Shown in pieces: positions 28,280 to 38,178 of a DNA stretch of 64,000 nucleotides (positions are counted from its first letter, which is position 1; each line of letters opens with the position of its first letter). The stretch spans positions 62,001-126,000 of the forward strand of contig NZ_BCZS01000015.1 in the NCBI RefSeq assembly GCF_001598855.1. Direction: 5' to 3'. The notes under the pieces were generated by a model, which made no database searches, was not told the origin of the DNA, and worked only from the letters and a program-made list of their open reading frames with translations. This DNA is from Pluralibacter gergoviae ATCC 33028 = NBRC 105706 (lineage in GTDB: Bacteria > Pseudomonadota > Gammaproteobacteria > Enterobacterales > Enterobacteriaceae). The translations under genes were made by a program, and so were the position numbers.

Positions 28280-29569
28280 ATGACCCCGGACGATCTCGCT
28301 TTTGACCGCCAGCATATCTGGCATCCCTACACATCGATGACCTCTCCCCTGCCGGTTTACCCGGTGGTGGCCGCCCGCGGCTGCGAGCTGGAACTGGCCT
28401 CCGGCGAGCGGCTGGTTGACGGCATGTCGTCGTGGTGGGCCGCCATTCACGGCTACAACCACCCGCGCCTCAATGCGGCGATGCAGGGGCAGATAGCGCA
28501 GATGTCGCACGTGATGTTCGGCGGCATTACCCATCCCGCCGCCGTGGCCCTGTGCCGCAGGCTGGTGGCGATGACGCCGCAGGCGCTGGAGTGCGTCTTT
28601 TTCGCCGACTCCGGCTCGGTGGCGGTAGAAGTGGCGATGAAGATGGCGCTGCAGTACTGGCACGCCAGGGGCGAGCCGCGCCAGCGCTTTCTTACCTTCC
28701 GCAACGGCTATCACGGCGATACCTTCGGGGCGATGTCGGTCTGCGATCCGGACAACTCGATGCACAGCCTGTGGCAGGGCTATCTGCCGGAGCATCTCTT
28801 CGCTCCCGCCCCGCAGAGCCGCTTCGGCGGCGAGTGGGACGAGCGCGATATCGTGCCCTTTGCCCGCCTGATGGCCGCCCACCGGAGCGAAATTGCGGCG
28901 GTGATCCTTGAGCCCATCGTGCAGGGCGCGGGGGGCATGCGGATGTATCACCCCGAATGGCTGCAGCGCATCCGCCGGATGTGCGACCGGGAGGGCATTC
29001 TGCTGATCGCCGATGAAATCGCCACCGGCTTTGGCCGCACCGGTAAGCTGTTTGCCTGCGAGCATGCCGGGATCGCCCCGGACATACTTTGTCTGGGTAA
29101 AGCGCTGACCGGCGGCACCATGACGCTGTCGGCAACCCTCACTACCCGGCAGGTGGCAGAGACGATCAGCAACGGCGAGGCGGGCTGCTTTATGCACGGC
29201 CCGACCTTTATGGGCAACCCGCTGGCCTGCGCGGTAGCGGCAGAGAGCCTCGCCCTGCTGGAGAGCGGCGCCTGGCAGGCGCAGGTGGCGGCGATAGAGT
29301 CGCAGCTAAAAGCGGAGCTGGCGGAGGCGATACGCTCCCCGCAGGTGGCCGACGTGCGCATTCTCGGCGCCATTGGCGTGGTGGAGACGAAAGCGCCGGT
29401 CAACATGGCCCGGCTGCAGAAATTCTTTGTCGACCAGGGCGTGTGGATCCGCCCCTTCGGCAGGCTTATCTACCTGATGCCGCCCTACATTATCAGCCCT
29501 GAACAGCTGAGCCGCCTGACGCGGGCGGTGAACGCGGCGCTTAATGATGAGGCGCTTTTCAGCGCCTGA
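28280..29569 (+). CDS. bioA: DAPA aminotransferase
   Basis: 429 residues from ATG 28280, 9 nt past the BirA operator, the same length as E. coli BioA. Class III PLP aminotransferase: [34 protein letters not shown], cofactor Asp in [13 protein letters not shown], and the Schiff-base Lys in [10 protein letters not shown]. It converts KAPA to DAPA with SAM as amino donor. Upstream in-frame codons overlap the operator and are not used. Confidence 0.97.
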   Translation: MTPDDLAFDRQHIWHPYTSMTSPLPVYPVVAARGCELELASGERLVDGMSSWWAAIHGYNHPRLNAAMQGQIAQMSHVMFGGITHPAAVALCRRLVAMTPQALECVFFADSGSVAVEVAMKMALQYWHARGEPRQRFLTFRNGYHGDTFGAMSVCDPDNSMHSLWQGYLPEHLFAPAPQSRFGGEWDERDIVPFARLMAAHRSEIAAVILEPIVQGAGGMRMYHPEWLQRIRRMCDREGILLIADEIATGFGRTGKLFACEHAGIAPDILCLGKALTGGTMTLSATLTTRQVAETISNGEAGCFMHGPTFMGNPLACAVAAESLALLESGAWQAQVAAIESQLKAELAEAIRSPQVADVRILGAIGVVETKAPVNMARLQKFFVDQGVWIRPFGRLIYLMPPYIISPEQLSRLTRAVNAALNDEALFSA

Positions 29570-29611
29570 CGCTACACTGTATCGTTATTTCTTTCGCATG
29601 GAGGTAGGTTA

Positions 29612-30088
29612 ATGAAGTTAATCAGTCACGACTTTAACGATGGCGACAAGCTTCCCAATCGCCACGTGTTTAGCGGTATGGGCTACGACGGCGAGAATAT
29701 CTCCCCGCATCTGGCCTGGGATGATGTGCCGCCGGGCACGAAGAGTTTTGTCGTCACCTGCTACGATCCCGATGCCCCGACCGGCTCCGGCTGGTGGCAC
29801 TGGATCGTTGCCAATCTGCCCGCCGCAACCCGCGAGCTGGCCCAGGGCGCGGGCTCCGGCATCGCCTGGCTGCCGGACGGCGCCATTCAAACCCGCACCG
29901 ACTTCGGCAAGGCGGGCTACGGCGGCGCGGCGCCGCCGAAGGGTGAAAGCCACCGCTATATCTTCACCGTACACGCTCTCGACGTTGACAGTATCGAAGT
30001 GGACGAAGGCGCCAGCGGCGCGATGGTGGGCTTTAACGTCCACTTTCACACCCTGGGCAGCGCGTCGGTGACGGCGATGTATATCTGA
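29612..30088 (+). CDS. ybhB: YbhB, PEBP/RKIP family protein
   Basis: 158 residues, equal to E. coli YbhB. The phosphatidylethanolamine-binding protein signature is present: YDPDAPTGSGWWHWIVANLP and the GxHRY-type segment ESHRYIFTVHALDV. A cytoplasmic protein of uncertain function. It follows bioA by 42 nt and has GGAGGT before the ATG, so it could be read from the bioA promoter. Confidence 0.95.
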   Translation: MKLISHDFNDGDKLPNRHVFSGMGYDGENISPHLAWDDVPPGTKSFVVTCYDPDAPTGSGWWHWIVANLPAATRELAQGAGSGIAWLPDGAIQTRTDFGKAGYGGAAPPKGESHRYIFTVHALDVDSIEVDEGASGAMVGFNVHFHTLGSASVTAMYI

Positions 30089-30099
30089 TAAAGGACGAA

Positions 30100-30121
30100 C
30101 AGCCCGCAGGGAGGCGGGCTG
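30100..30121. terminator. Hairpin after ybhB
   Basis: CAGCCCGC-AGGGAG-GCGGGCTG, an 8-bp GC stem 12 nt past the ybhB stop. There is no T-run, so it is a weak or factor-dependent terminator. The remaining ~250 bp before the channel gene is AT-rich with no gene seen. Confidence 0.5.
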
Positions 30122-30372
30122 AAGCAAAGGAAGAGAAGTCTGACGCTTGGTTGGCGCAGTCGTTGCGAAAATATAAAAATATCAATACATTAATTATCCC
30201 CGCCGCTAATAACTTTCACTTCTTCTGCATAAAACCAGCCGACACGCACAATCTTTCATAAACTTATATGCGCGAATGATGTCATTCCCGGCAATGAATA
30301 AAGATAACGATAGCGGAACATTTGGGAATTATCTGAAGATTACATGTTATTGGCTTAATATAAGGAAAAGTA

Positions 30373-31482
30373 ATGTCAGAGATATTTGGTGAATTGAACG
30401 GGGCACCAGCATGGGTGCCTGCGGTATTGCTCGTCACCCTCTCGCTAGCGGCAGGTTTCCTGATCAGATTCTTACTGCTGAGAGTCATCCGCTACTGGCA
30501 GAGCCGCGATCGCAAGCTGTTCAAATCTCTTGAACTGCACCTCCGTGGCTCCATGTTTTTGTTCATACCTTTGCTGTTAATCAATGTCGGAGTAAATTAT
30601 ATTAATATTGCTCCACGCTCGCTGCCGTTTATTACGACAACGCTAAATATATTTATCATTATGTCGCTGTGCTCCATTCTAATCAGAATGACCAACGTCG
30701 CCCAGGATATGCTCTTTATCCGCTATGATATCAATCTGTCAAATAACCTTCGCGCGCGTAAAATTCGCACTCAGATAATGTATGTCAAAAAGGTGGCGAT
30801 TGTCCTGCTGGTATTTATCTGCCTGGTCCTGATTTTACTTAACTTTCCGGCTGTACGAAAATTTGGCACAACGATCCTTGCCGGCGCCGGCGTCGCGGGC
30901 ATTATCATTGGTTTTGCGCTGCAGAAGTCGCTGGTTAACCTGTTTGCCGGCATACAGATCGCCTTTACCCAGCCGATTAAAATTGACGATGCGGTCGTGG
31001 TTGAAAACGAATGGGGCTGGATCGAAGAGATAAACCTGACTTACGTCGTGGTGCGCATCTGGGATCTGCGGCGGCTGGTGCTGCCGATTACCTACTTTAC
31101 CGAAAACGCCTTCCAGAACTGGACGCGAAATAATGCGCAGATACTGGGTTCGGTATTTCTTTACCTCGATTACTCCATGCCGCTGGAGCCCCTGCGCGCG
31201 CATTTCGAAAAGGTCCTCAGTGAAACAAAACTCTGGGACGGTGAGGCGAAGGTCCTGCAGGTGACCGATACCTCTGAAAAAACCATGACCATCCGCCTCC
31301 TGATGACGGCGCAGAATTCGCCGACAGCCTGGGATTTACGCTGCTACGTGCGGGAGAAAATGATTGCGTATATCCAGCAAAACTATCCGCAGAGCCTGCC
31401 GCACGTCAGGGCGACGCTGGCGGAGTCGGCTGCAGAAAAACCGGTTGCGCAGAAATCATCGCCCAACGGCGATGGGGCATAG
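30373..31482 (+). CDS. MscS-type mechanosensitive channel
   Basis: 369 residues. Four or five hydrophobic helices, the last being the pore-type segment FGTTILAGAGVAGIIIGFALQKSLVNLFAGIQIA (shown as GAGVAGIIIGFALQKSL), then the beta domain (IDDAVVVENEWGWIEEINLTYVVVRIWDLRRLVLP) with the MscS motif PITYFTENAFQNWTR, and a cytoplasmic tail. Shorter than MscK and without its periplasmic domain. It does not match a named E. coli paralogue closely enough to name. A lone gene between ybhB and the hut cluster, preceded by AT-rich DNA and AAGGAA. Confidence 0.9.
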   Translation: MSEIFGELNGAPAWVPAVLLVTLSLAAGFLIRFLLLRVIRYWQSRDRKLFKSLELHLRGSMFLFIPLLLINVGVNYINIAPRSLPFITTTLNIFIIMSLCSILIRMTNVAQDMLFIRYDINLSNNLRARKIRTQIMYVKKVAIVLLVFICLVLILLNFPAVRKFGTTILAGAGVAGIIIGFALQKSLVNLFAGIQIAFTQPIKIDDAVVVENEWGWIEEINLTYVVVRIWDLRRLVLPITYFTENAFQNWTRNNAQILGSVFLYLDYSMPLEPLRAHFEKVLSETKLWDGEAKVLQVTDTSEKTMTIRLLMTAQNSPTAWDLRCYVREKMIAYIQQNYPQSLPHVRATLAESAAEKPVAQKSSPNGDGA

Positions 31483-31566
31483 GTTGACGTGGAGCCAGGC
31501 GATGTGTTGCCGCAGTGCCCTCGTATCGCGGACACTGCGGCATTACCGATTCACGCATTACCTGCG

Positions 31567-32973
31567 TCAGGACTGCGATCCGTTAGCATCGAATGCACCG
31601 CCCTCCCCTCGCCTTATCCAGCCAAACCATACCCCCGCCAGCAGGCCAATCCACAACAGCCCGGCAATCAGCGCCATTCGGGTCTCCGCCATCATCCCCA
31701 GCACGGCAATCACCACGCCCATAAACAGCAGGGTCAGCAGCGGCACCGCCGGCCAGAACGGAACGGGAAACGCGATCTGTTTACGCTGCTGCGCGGTCAG
31801 GCCGCGGCGCATGGCAAAGTGTGAAAGCAGGATCATCACCCACACCCAGACGGTGGCAAAGGCCGCGAGGGAGGCGATCAGCACAAACACCCGCTCGGGC
31901 ATCAGATAGTTGAGGACCACCGCCCCCAGCAGCGCAACGCCCATCACCACCACCGTCATCCACGGCACGCCGTTGCGGGCCAGGCGCTGAAAGCTTCTTG
32001 GCGCCAGCCCCTCACGGGACATGCCGTACATCATCCGCCCGGCGCCGAAGATATCGCTGTTGATCGCCGAAATGCTGGCGCTGATCACCACAATATTGAG
32101 CACCGTCGCCGCCGCCGGGATACCGAGGCCGTCGAAGATAATGACGAACGGGCTGCCCTGCTCGCCGAAGTGGTTCCACGGAAAGAGGGCCATCAGCACC
32201 GCCAGGGTGCAGACGTAAAAAAAGATGATGCGCAGCGGGATGGTATTGATCGCCTGCGGAATGGTTTTCTGCGGATCTTTTGCCTCGGCGGCGGTAACGC
32301 CGATGATCTCCACGCCGCCGAAGGCAAACATCACGATGCCAAGCGAAGCCAGTACCCCCTGCCAGCCGTGCGGGGCAAAGCCGCCGTGGCTCCACAGATT
32401 CGCCAGCCCCGTCGCCGGTAAGTGGTGCCCGAAGCCGAAGAAAATCACCCCGGCTCCCGCCAGCATCATGGCGACGATGGCCACCACCTTTATCAACGAC
32501 AGCCAGAACTCCATCTCGCCGAAGACGCGGACGTGGCACAGGTTCATGGCGCCGATAAAAAAGATGATGCCGAGCACCCAGATCCACTGTGGCACGTCGG
32601 GATACCAGAGCCCCATGTAGATGCCGAAGGCGGTCACGTCGGCGAGCGCCACGATCACCATCTCGAAGGTATAGGTCCAGCCGGTGATGAATCCGGCCAG
32701 CGGCCCGAGGTACTCCCGGGCGTAGCTGCCAAAGGAGCCGGGAACCGGATTATGCACCGCCATCTCCCCGAGCGCGCGCATGACGATAAACACCGCCGCG
32801 CCGCCGATCAGATAGGCCAGCAGTACGGCGGGGCCGGCCGTTTTAATCGCCTCAGCGGAACCGTAGAACAGCCCCGTCCCGATGGCCGAACCGAGGGCGA
32901 TAAAGCGGATGTGACGGGCGCTGAGCCCGGTCTTCAGGTGCGTGTTTTGTTGCGATGATGTGGAGTGAGGCAT
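31567..32973 (-). CDS. hutT: Histidine permease, APC superfamily
   Basis: 468 residues with twelve predicted helices. The amino-acid transporter signature is clear: [22 protein letters not shown] at the first helix, [36 protein letters not shown] and [22 protein letters not shown]. Close to ProY/HutT-type permeases. Lying just downstream of hutUH in the same direction, it most likely imports histidine. A hairpin between hutH and this gene may reduce its expression. Confidence 0.85.
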   Translation of the reverse strand: MPHSTSSQQNTHLKTGLSARHIRFIALGSAIGTGLFYGSAEAIKTAGPAVLLAYLIGGAAVFIVMRALGEMAVHNPVPGSFGSYAREYLGPLAGFITGWTYTFEMVIVALADVTAFGIYMGLWYPDVPQWIWVLGIIFFIGAMNLCHVRVFGEMEFWLSLIKVVAIVAMMLAGAGVIFFGFGHHLPATGLANLWSHGGFAPHGWQGVLASLGIVMFAFGGVEIIGVTAAEAKDPQKTIPQAINTIPLRIIFFYVCTLAVLMALFPWNHFGEQGSPFVIIFDGLGIPAAATVLNIVVISASISAINSDIFGAGRMMYGMSREGLAPRSFQRLARNGVPWMTVVVMGVALLGAVVLNYLMPERVFVLIASLAAFATVWVWVMILLSHFAMRRGLTAQQRKQIAFPVPFWPAVPLLTLLFMGVVIAVLGMMAETRMALIAGLLWIGLLAGVWFGWIRRGEGGAFDANGSQS

Positions 32974-33041
32974 ATGCAGGTGTCCTGATAATTATTATCT
33001 ATAGCGGGTACACAAGACGACATACAGGCGTACGGAAAGGC

Positions 33042-33061
33042 CGGGGGAGCGAACTCCCCCG
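33042..33061 (-). terminator. Hairpin between hutH and hutT
   Basis: CGGGGGAG-TTCG-CTCCCCCG on the minus strand, a perfect 8-bp stem with a stable UUCG loop, 24 nt after the hutH stop and followed by GCCTTTCC. It is likely a partial terminator or stability element. Confidence 0.6.
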
Positions 33062-33084
33062 ACGCGTGACAACAACAGCAGTGG

Positions 33085-34605
33085 TTACAGAACGGCAGGC
33101 AGCAGGCGCGTCAGATGTCGCCCGGCGAGCAGCGCGGTGGCGTGCTCAATGTCCGGGGCGAAGAAGCGGTCCTCGCTGTAGTGGGAGACCTTCTCGCGCA
33201 GCAGATGGCGCGCCTCTTCCAGCAGCGGGCTGGTGGTCAGGCCCTCGCGCATGTCCAGCCCCTGCACCGCCGCCAGCCACTCCACGGCCAGCACGCCGCG
33301 GGTGTTGTCGGCCATCGCCCACAGGCGGCGCCCGGCGGCGGGGGCCATCGAGACGTGATCCTCCTGGTTAGCGGAAGTCGGCAGGCTGTCAACGCTGTGC
33401 GGGTGCGAGAGCGCTTTGTTTTCGCTCGCCAGCGCCGCCGCCGTCACCTGGGCAATCATAAACCCGGAGTTGACGCCGCCGTTTTTCACCAGGAACGGCG
33501 GCAGCTGCGACATATGGCTGTCCATCATCAGGGCGATGCGCCGCTCGGCGAGGGCGCCGATTTCCGCAATCGCCAGAGCGATATTGTCGGCGGCCATCGC
33601 CACCGGCTCGGCGTGGAAGTTGCCGCCGGAGATAACGTCATTCTCGCTGGCAAACACCAGCGGGTTATCGGAAACCGCGTTGGCTTCCACCAGCAGCACC
33701 TCCGCCGCCTGGCGCAGCTGGGTCAGGCAGGCGCCCATCACCTGCGGCTGGCAGCGCAGGGAGTACGGGTCCTGCACCTTGCTGCACTTCGCGTGGGACT
33801 GCGAAATGCCGCTGGCGTCGGTCAGCAGGTGGCGGTACATCGCTGCGGCATCGATCTGCCCGCGCTGGCCGCGCGCCTCGTGGATGCGCGGGTCGAACGG
33901 CCGGCGGGAGCCGAGCGCCGCTTCGGTGGTCAGCGCCCCGCACACCACCGCCGAGGCGAACAGATCTTCGGCCTCAAACAGGCCGCGCAGGGCAAAGGCG
34001 GTGGAGGCCTGGGTGCCGTTGAGCAGCGCCAGGCCCTCTTTCGCCGCCAGGGTCAGCGGCTCCAGACCGGCTTTCGCCAGCGCCTCGCGGGCGGGCAGCC
34101 ACTCGCCCTGATAGCGGGCCTTGCCCTCGCCCAGCAGAGTCAGGGACATATGCGCCAGCGGCGCCAGATCGCCCGACGCGCCCACCGAGCCTTTCGCCGG
34201 GATCCACGGCGTCACGCCCGCGTTGACCAGAGCGATCAGCGCCTGGATCACGCTCAGCCGGATACCGGAGAAGCCGCGCGACAGGCTGTTGATCTTCAGC
34301 ACCATAATCAGCCTAGCCATATCGTCATCCAGCGGCTCGCCGACGCCCGCCGCGTGGGAGAGCACCAGCGAACGCTGAAGATTCTCCAGATCGTCGGTGG
34401 AGATGCGGGTCTGGGCCAGCAGGCCGAAGCCGGTGTTGATCCCGTAGGCGGTGCGCCCCTCGGCCAGAATAGCGTTGACGCAGGCGACGCTATCATTAAT
34501 TGCGGGAAACGCGCTTTCATCAAGAGCCACCGTCAGGGGCTGGCTGTAAACGTCGCGCAGCTGGCTGAGGGTTAATTTACCGGGAGTTAGCGTTAAGGAT
34601 TTCAT
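33085..34605 (-). CDS. hutH: Histidine ammonia-lyase
   Basis: 506 residues. The Ala143-Ser144-Gly145 triad in [14 protein letters not shown] forms the MIO electrophilic cofactor; Tyr in YGINTGFG and the NPLVF and EDHVSM blocks complete the active site. It deaminates histidine to urocanate, the first step of the Hut pathway. The ATG shares one base with the hutU stop (TAATG). Confidence 0.97.
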   Translation of the reverse strand: MKSLTLTPGKLTLSQLRDVYSQPLTVALDESAFPAINDSVACVNAILAEGRTAYGINTGFGLLAQTRISTDDLENLQRSLVLSHAAGVGEPLDDDMARLIMVLKINSLSRGFSGIRLSVIQALIALVNAGVTPWIPAKGSVGASGDLAPLAHMSLTLLGEGKARYQGEWLPAREALAKAGLEPLTLAAKEGLALLNGTQASTAFALRGLFEAEDLFASAVVCGALTTEAALGSRRPFDPRIHEARGQRGQIDAAAMYRHLLTDASGISQSHAKCSKVQDPYSLRCQPQVMGACLTQLRQAAEVLLVEANAVSDNPLVFASENDVISGGNFHAEPVAMAADNIALAIAEIGALAERRIALMMDSHMSQLPPFLVKNGGVNSGFMIAQVTAAALASENKALSHPHSVDSLPTSANQEDHVSMAPAAGRRLWAMADNTRGVLAVEWLAAVQGLDMREGLTTSPLLEEARHLLREKVSHYSEDRFFAPDIEHATALLAGRHLTRLLPAVL

Positions 34606-36290
34606 TATTTCTGCCCCTGCGTTGCTGCCACCATCGGCAGATTAAGACCCTGTTCTGCCGCACACTCAATGGCAATATCATACCCGGCATCGGCGTGGCG
34701 CATCACCCCGGTGGCCGGATCGTTGTGCAGCACTCTGGCGATCCGCGCCGCCGCCTCATCGGTACCGTCGCAGACGATAACCATGCCCGAATGCTGGGAG
34801 AAGCCCATCCCGACGCCGCCGCCGTGGTGCAGCGACACCCAGGTAGCGCCGCTGGCGGTATTCAGCAGCGCGTTGAGCAGCGGCCAGTCGGAGACCGCGT
34901 CCGAGCCGTCCTTCATCGCTTCGGTTTCGCGGTTCGGGCTGGCAACGGAGCCGGAATCAAGATGATCGCGGCCGATAACAATAGGCGCCGAGACTTCGCC
35001 CGAGCGCACCATTTCGTTAAAGGCCAGGCCGAGCTTCTGCCGCCACTCGAGGCCTACCCAGCAGATGCGCGCCGGCAGCCCCTGGAAACTGATGCGCTCC
35101 CGGGCCATGTCCAGCCAGTGGTGCAGGTGCTTATCGTCTTTGATGATCGCTTTCACTTTGGCATCGGTTTTGTAGATGTCCTGCGGATCGCCGGAAAGCG
35201 CCGCCCAGCGGAACGGGCCGATGCCGCGGCAGAACAGCGGGCGGATATAGGCCGGAACGAAGCCGGGGAAGTCAAAGGCGTTGCCGATACCCACATCCTT
35301 CGCCATCTGGCGAATGTTGTTGCCGTAGTCGAAGGTGGGAATGCCCTGCGCGTGGAAGTCCAGCATCGCCTGCACGTGGGCCGCCATCGACGCCTTCGCG
35401 GCGTTCACCGTCCCCTGCGGATCGCTTTCGGCGCGCTGCTGGTACTCCTCCCAGCTCCAGCCCTGCGGCAGATAGCCGTGGAGCGGATCGTGGGCGCTGG
35501 TCTGGTCGGTGACCATATCCGGACGCACGCCGCGTTTTACCAGCTCCGGCAGCACGTCGGCGGCGTTGGCACACAGCGCGATGGAGACCGCCCGCCCTTC
35601 GGCGGTATATTTTTTGATTCGCGCCAGAGCGTCGTCCAGCGAATCGGCCTGCTCGTCGACGTAGCGGGTGCGCAGGCGAAAATCGATGCGGCTCTGCTGG
35701 CACTCAATATTCAGCGAACAGGCGCCGGCCAGGGTGGCGGCCAGCGGCTGCGCGCCGCCCATACCGCCCAGCCCGGCGGTGAGCACCCAGCGCCCCTGCA
35801 GATTGCCGCTATAGTGCTGGCGGCCCGCCTCGACGAAGGTCTCATAGGTGCCCTGCACGATGCCCTGGCTGCCGATGTAGATCCAGCTGCCGGCGGTCAT
35901 CTGGCCGTACATCGCCAGCCCCTTCGCATCCAGTTCGTTGAAGTGCTCCCAGGTCGCCCAGTGGGGCACCAGGTTGGAGTTGGCGATCAGCACCCGCGGG
36001 GCGTTTTCGTGGGTCCTGAACACGCCTACCGGCTTGCCGGACTGCACCAGCAGGGTTTCATCCTCTTCCAGCGCCGTCAGCGCGGCAACGATAGCATCAA
36101 AGCACTCCCAGTTGCGCGCCGCGCGGCCAATGCCGCCGTAGACCACCAGCTCATTGGGGTTCTCCGCCACGTCGGGATCGAGGTTATTCATCAGCATGCG
36201 CAGCGGCGCTTCGGTGAGCCAGCTTTTGGCGGTGAGGGTGGTGCCGCGCGGGGCGCGGATCGCCTGCTGGCGGAATCGGGTGCCTGACAT
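34605..36290 (-). CDS. hutU: Urocanate hydratase
   Basis: 561 residues from ATG 36290 (MSGTRFRQQ), preceded by AGGAGA. NAD-binding motif [16 protein letters not shown], plus the family blocks [11 protein letters not shown]-like and [19 protein letters not shown]. It converts urocanate to imidazolonepropionate. First gene of the hutUH operon, with a HutC-like operator just upstream. Confidence 0.97.
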   Translation of the reverse strand: MSGTRFRQQAIRAPRGTTLTAKSWLTEAPLRMLMNNLDPDVAENPNELVVYGGIGRAARNWECFDAIVAALTALEEDETLLVQSGKPVGVFRTHENAPRVLIANSNLVPHWATWEHFNELDAKGLAMYGQMTAGSWIYIGSQGIVQGTYETFVEAGRQHYSGNLQGRWVLTAGLGGMGGAQPLAATLAGACSLNIECQQSRIDFRLRTRYVDEQADSLDDALARIKKYTAEGRAVSIALCANAADVLPELVKRGVRPDMVTDQTSAHDPLHGYLPQGWSWEEYQQRAESDPQGTVNAAKASMAAHVQAMLDFHAQGIPTFDYGNNIRQMAKDVGIGNAFDFPGFVPAYIRPLFCRGIGPFRWAALSGDPQDIYKTDAKVKAIIKDDKHLHHWLDMARERISFQGLPARICWVGLEWRQKLGLAFNEMVRSGEVSAPIVIGRDHLDSGSVASPNRETEAMKDGSDAVSDWPLLNALLNTASGATWVSLHHGGGVGMGFSQHSGMVIVCDGTDEAAARIARVLHNDPATGVMRHADAGYDIAIECAAEQGLNLPMVAATQGQK

Positions 36291-36336
36291 CGGTGTTCTC
36301 CTGATAGGGTACGAGGAATATATGAATACATATACT

Positions 36337-36349
36337 TGTCTATACAACT
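36337..36349. promoter_or_regulatory. HutC-like operator before hutU
   Basis: TGTCTATACAACT; its complement AGTTGTATAGACA is identical to 41121-41133 upstream of hutI. The two hut promoters thus share a 13-bp element, and a GntR-type HutC is encoded between them. TGTATAGACA-type sequences are known HutC targets. Confidence 0.75.
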
Positions 36350-36395
36350 GCAGGCAAGAGAGGTTTTAACAACTGAGATACATTTTTGTTATATT

Positions 36396-36423
36396 GCGTC
36401 AGCAATCACGGTTTTGCTGACGC
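36396..36423. repeat. Left boundary hairpin of the T6SS insert
   Basis: GCGTCAGCAA-TCACGGTT-TTGCTGACGC, a 10-bp stem. Its first 13 bases (GCGTCAGCAATCA) recur at 38147-38159 in the hairpin on the far side of the Hcp module. The rest of 36424-36614 holds no recognisable gene. Confidence 0.6.
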
Positions 36424-36614
36424 GGGGATAGGTGAGGTATCTGGAAGGGGATTCGCTGCAGGAGTCTACAGCATATGTACGAGAACAGGCCTGTCCAATG
36501 ACTTTGAAAGTGCCGCAGAAAATTGAGGTGCTGACCGGCAGTGCATGAATTTAACTCACGCTCTGCGCGAGAGGGGAGCTGATGCGGACAGAGCCTGTAA
36601 ATAATTCTGTATAT

Positions 36615-37106
36615 CTACGATTGTGCTGTGGGGCGCTCATTCCATGCATCGGTATACTGAATGTTCCCATCTTTATACAGCCAGGTAATTCTCTCATAAC
36701 GCAGCTGTACATTTTCCATATGACCTGTCCCCGGACACTCTCTTGTATCATGAATAACAGGAGTAACTGAAATGATCTTGACCCGCTCAAGGAGAATATT
36801 GAAATATTCGCTCTCTTGCCCGGCATCATTAATATTATAGAACTTCATTTCAGCACTTTGTAGTGTCTGTCCGGTTGCTACAGCCTTATAGAGATAGGGC
36901 GATGATGAATCGATAGCTTTTGTTAAGCTAAAAGCTGAATGTTTCCGCGTTGCCGTTAATTTTCCCGTCGCAGCATCGGTAGGAATACTCAGGTTGTGAA
37001 TTAAATCTCTAAGCTCGATACTTCCCTCACGGTCTTGAACGTCGCTACCGCCACGGATCAGCGCCCCACCATCATCTTTCAGAAATAAGTGTACTGGCAC
37101 AGCCAT
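36615..37106 (-). CDS. hcp: Orphan Hcp, T6SS tube protein
   Basis: 163 residues of the Hcp1 family: starts MAVPVHLFLKDDGGALIRG, contains DREGSIEL, SSPYLYKAVATGQTL, AEMKFYNINDAGQESEYFN and ends YERITWLYKDGNIQYTDAWNE. Hcp forms the hexameric tube and can chaperone effectors. There is no T6SS structural gene in the window, so it is an orphan copy relying on an apparatus elsewhere. GGAG precedes the ATG. It lies downstream of the toxin/immunity pair in the same direction. Confidence 0.92.
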   Translation of the reverse strand: MAVPVHLFLKDDGGALIRGGSDVQDREGSIELRDLIHNLSIPTDAATGKLTATRKHSAFSLTKAIDSSSPYLYKAVATGQTLQSAEMKFYNINDAGQESEYFNILLERVKIISVTPVIHDTRECPGTGHMENVQLRYERITWLYKDGNIQYTDAWNERPTAQS

Positions 37107-37124
37107 TTGTTAAGCTCCATACTG

Positions 37125-37562
37125 TTAATCCCGGATCCCGTTAGCAAGCAAATTGATCGCGGGCATGATTGCTACTCCGTCTGAGTAGAAGAGGTCTGAG
37201 TTAGTAAAACTGTAAATCTTCCCTGTTATTTTTATGTTTACCGTGTTTCCGTAAGCTGTAGCGCTAACATTTTTAGTATTAGCCACCATAAAAGGCGTGC
37301 GCTTCTTAAGGGCTGCCATAACATCTTCAATGCCATCATCTTTATCAAGATAGAAGCGGTAGGCGTCTGCAACTGTAGCATTACCTCCATCATACTGAGT
37401 GACATATAACCAAACGCTATCAGAAAGCTTTTGTTTACTCACTAAAACGTCGCTGGAAGGTATGCTTAAAACATATTGATATGAACAATAGCCTCCTACC
37501 AGCAAAAGCAGGATGACGGTAAGCATACGGTGGAGGACTTTAATAACCGACTTTTTTTGCAT
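37125..37562 (-). CDS. Membrane-anchored probable immunity protein
   Basis: 145 residues. A basic N-terminus and one hydrophobic helix (MLTVILLLLVGGYCSYQYVL, about 12-31) followed by a ~110-residue soluble domain that should face the periplasm. No family recognised. Its start overlaps the end of the toxin-44-like frame by 23 nt and it precedes hcp by 18 nt, the usual place of an immunity gene. A periplasmic domain would imply that the partner toxin acts in the periplasm. Function is inferred from context only. Confidence 0.6.
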   Translation of the reverse strand: MQKKSVIKVLHRMLTVILLLLVGGYCSYQYVLSIPSSDVLVSKQKLSDSVWLYVTQYDGGNATVADAYRFYLDKDDGIEDVMAALKKRTPFMVANTKNVSATAYGNTVNIKITGKIYSFTNSDLFYSDGVAIMPAINLLANGIRD

Positions 37563-37951
37563 AATCTATCCCCTGTTTAATCCAGAATTGATCGTGTGGG
37601 TCGTCGCCAAAAGGTGGTTGCTGATACCAATGCCCCTACATTATTTGACTGGTTCCAGCATGTTCTTGAGCAAAACCTGCTCCCATTAATAATATTTTCT
37701 CTGGTATTCCTGCTGCAAAACCGATGGCACCGTAATGAAAATTTCCGAAATTTTGTAACTCCGGATGGTGCTGTTTATAATCCCACAGACCATGATTTTT
37801 AACCTTGTAATAAAACCACGCGTAAGTCAGTGCTGTAGCCATGTTTCTTGACATACCGTGAGCACGTGCAATTCTCATATGTTCTAAAACTAGCGTCATT
37901 CCCTGCCGGGGAAGTAAGGGTATAACTGCCATGTTGGTCCCAAGTGTTCAT
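37540..37951 (-). pseudogene. Broken polymorphic toxin type 44-like gene
   Basis: The frame from ATG 37932 reads MRIARAHGMS, TYAWFYYKVKNHGLWDYKQ, NFGNFHYGAIGFAAGIPEK and GAGFAQEHAG, resembling the type-44 polymorphic toxin domain. An in-frame TAG at 37636-37638 then interrupts it; past it the same frame continues GHWYQQPPFGDDPHDQFWIK to TAA at 37540-37542, the expected domain end. Upstream, a shifted frame from ATG 37951 (NTWDQHGSYTLTSPAGND) looks like the linker before the domain, so a one-base shift near 37890 is also likely. The delivery domain is missing. Probably inactive. Confidence 0.65.
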
Positions 37952-38145
37952 GCGATGACTTATTTTTTACTCATAATTATTCATTATAAACGGGAAATTG
38001 CCGAGAGAGTTCCTAAAATGGATAGATCATAGGTGATAGCTATATAAATAACACTCAGTGAATAACTCGTCATATATACATATGAAAAATATGTTTATCG
38101 TTAAATATATAGCTCATTCAATAAGCGTAACGAGATAACCCCTAT

Positions 38146-38173
38146 CGCGTCAGCAATCAGATTGACTGACGCG
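38146..38173. repeat. Right boundary hairpin of the T6SS insert
   Basis: CGCGTCAG (38146-38153) pairs with CTGACGCG (38166-38173), with an inner AATC-A-GATT pairing. It shares GCGTCAGCAATCA with the hairpin at 36396. It lies 5 nt past the hutC stop and may be the hutC transcript end. The AT-rich 37952-38145 between has no gene. Confidence 0.6.
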
Positions 38174-38178
38174 AATTA

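Noticed and set aside
34695-36287. 530-codon plus-strand open frame
   Set aside because: Antisense shadow of hutU, with no ribosome site or recognisable domain.
36498-36548. Short plus-strand ORF beginning MTLKVPQKIEV, considered as a VgrG remnant
   Set aside because: Only 16 codons and no second matching segment; resemblance too short to support.
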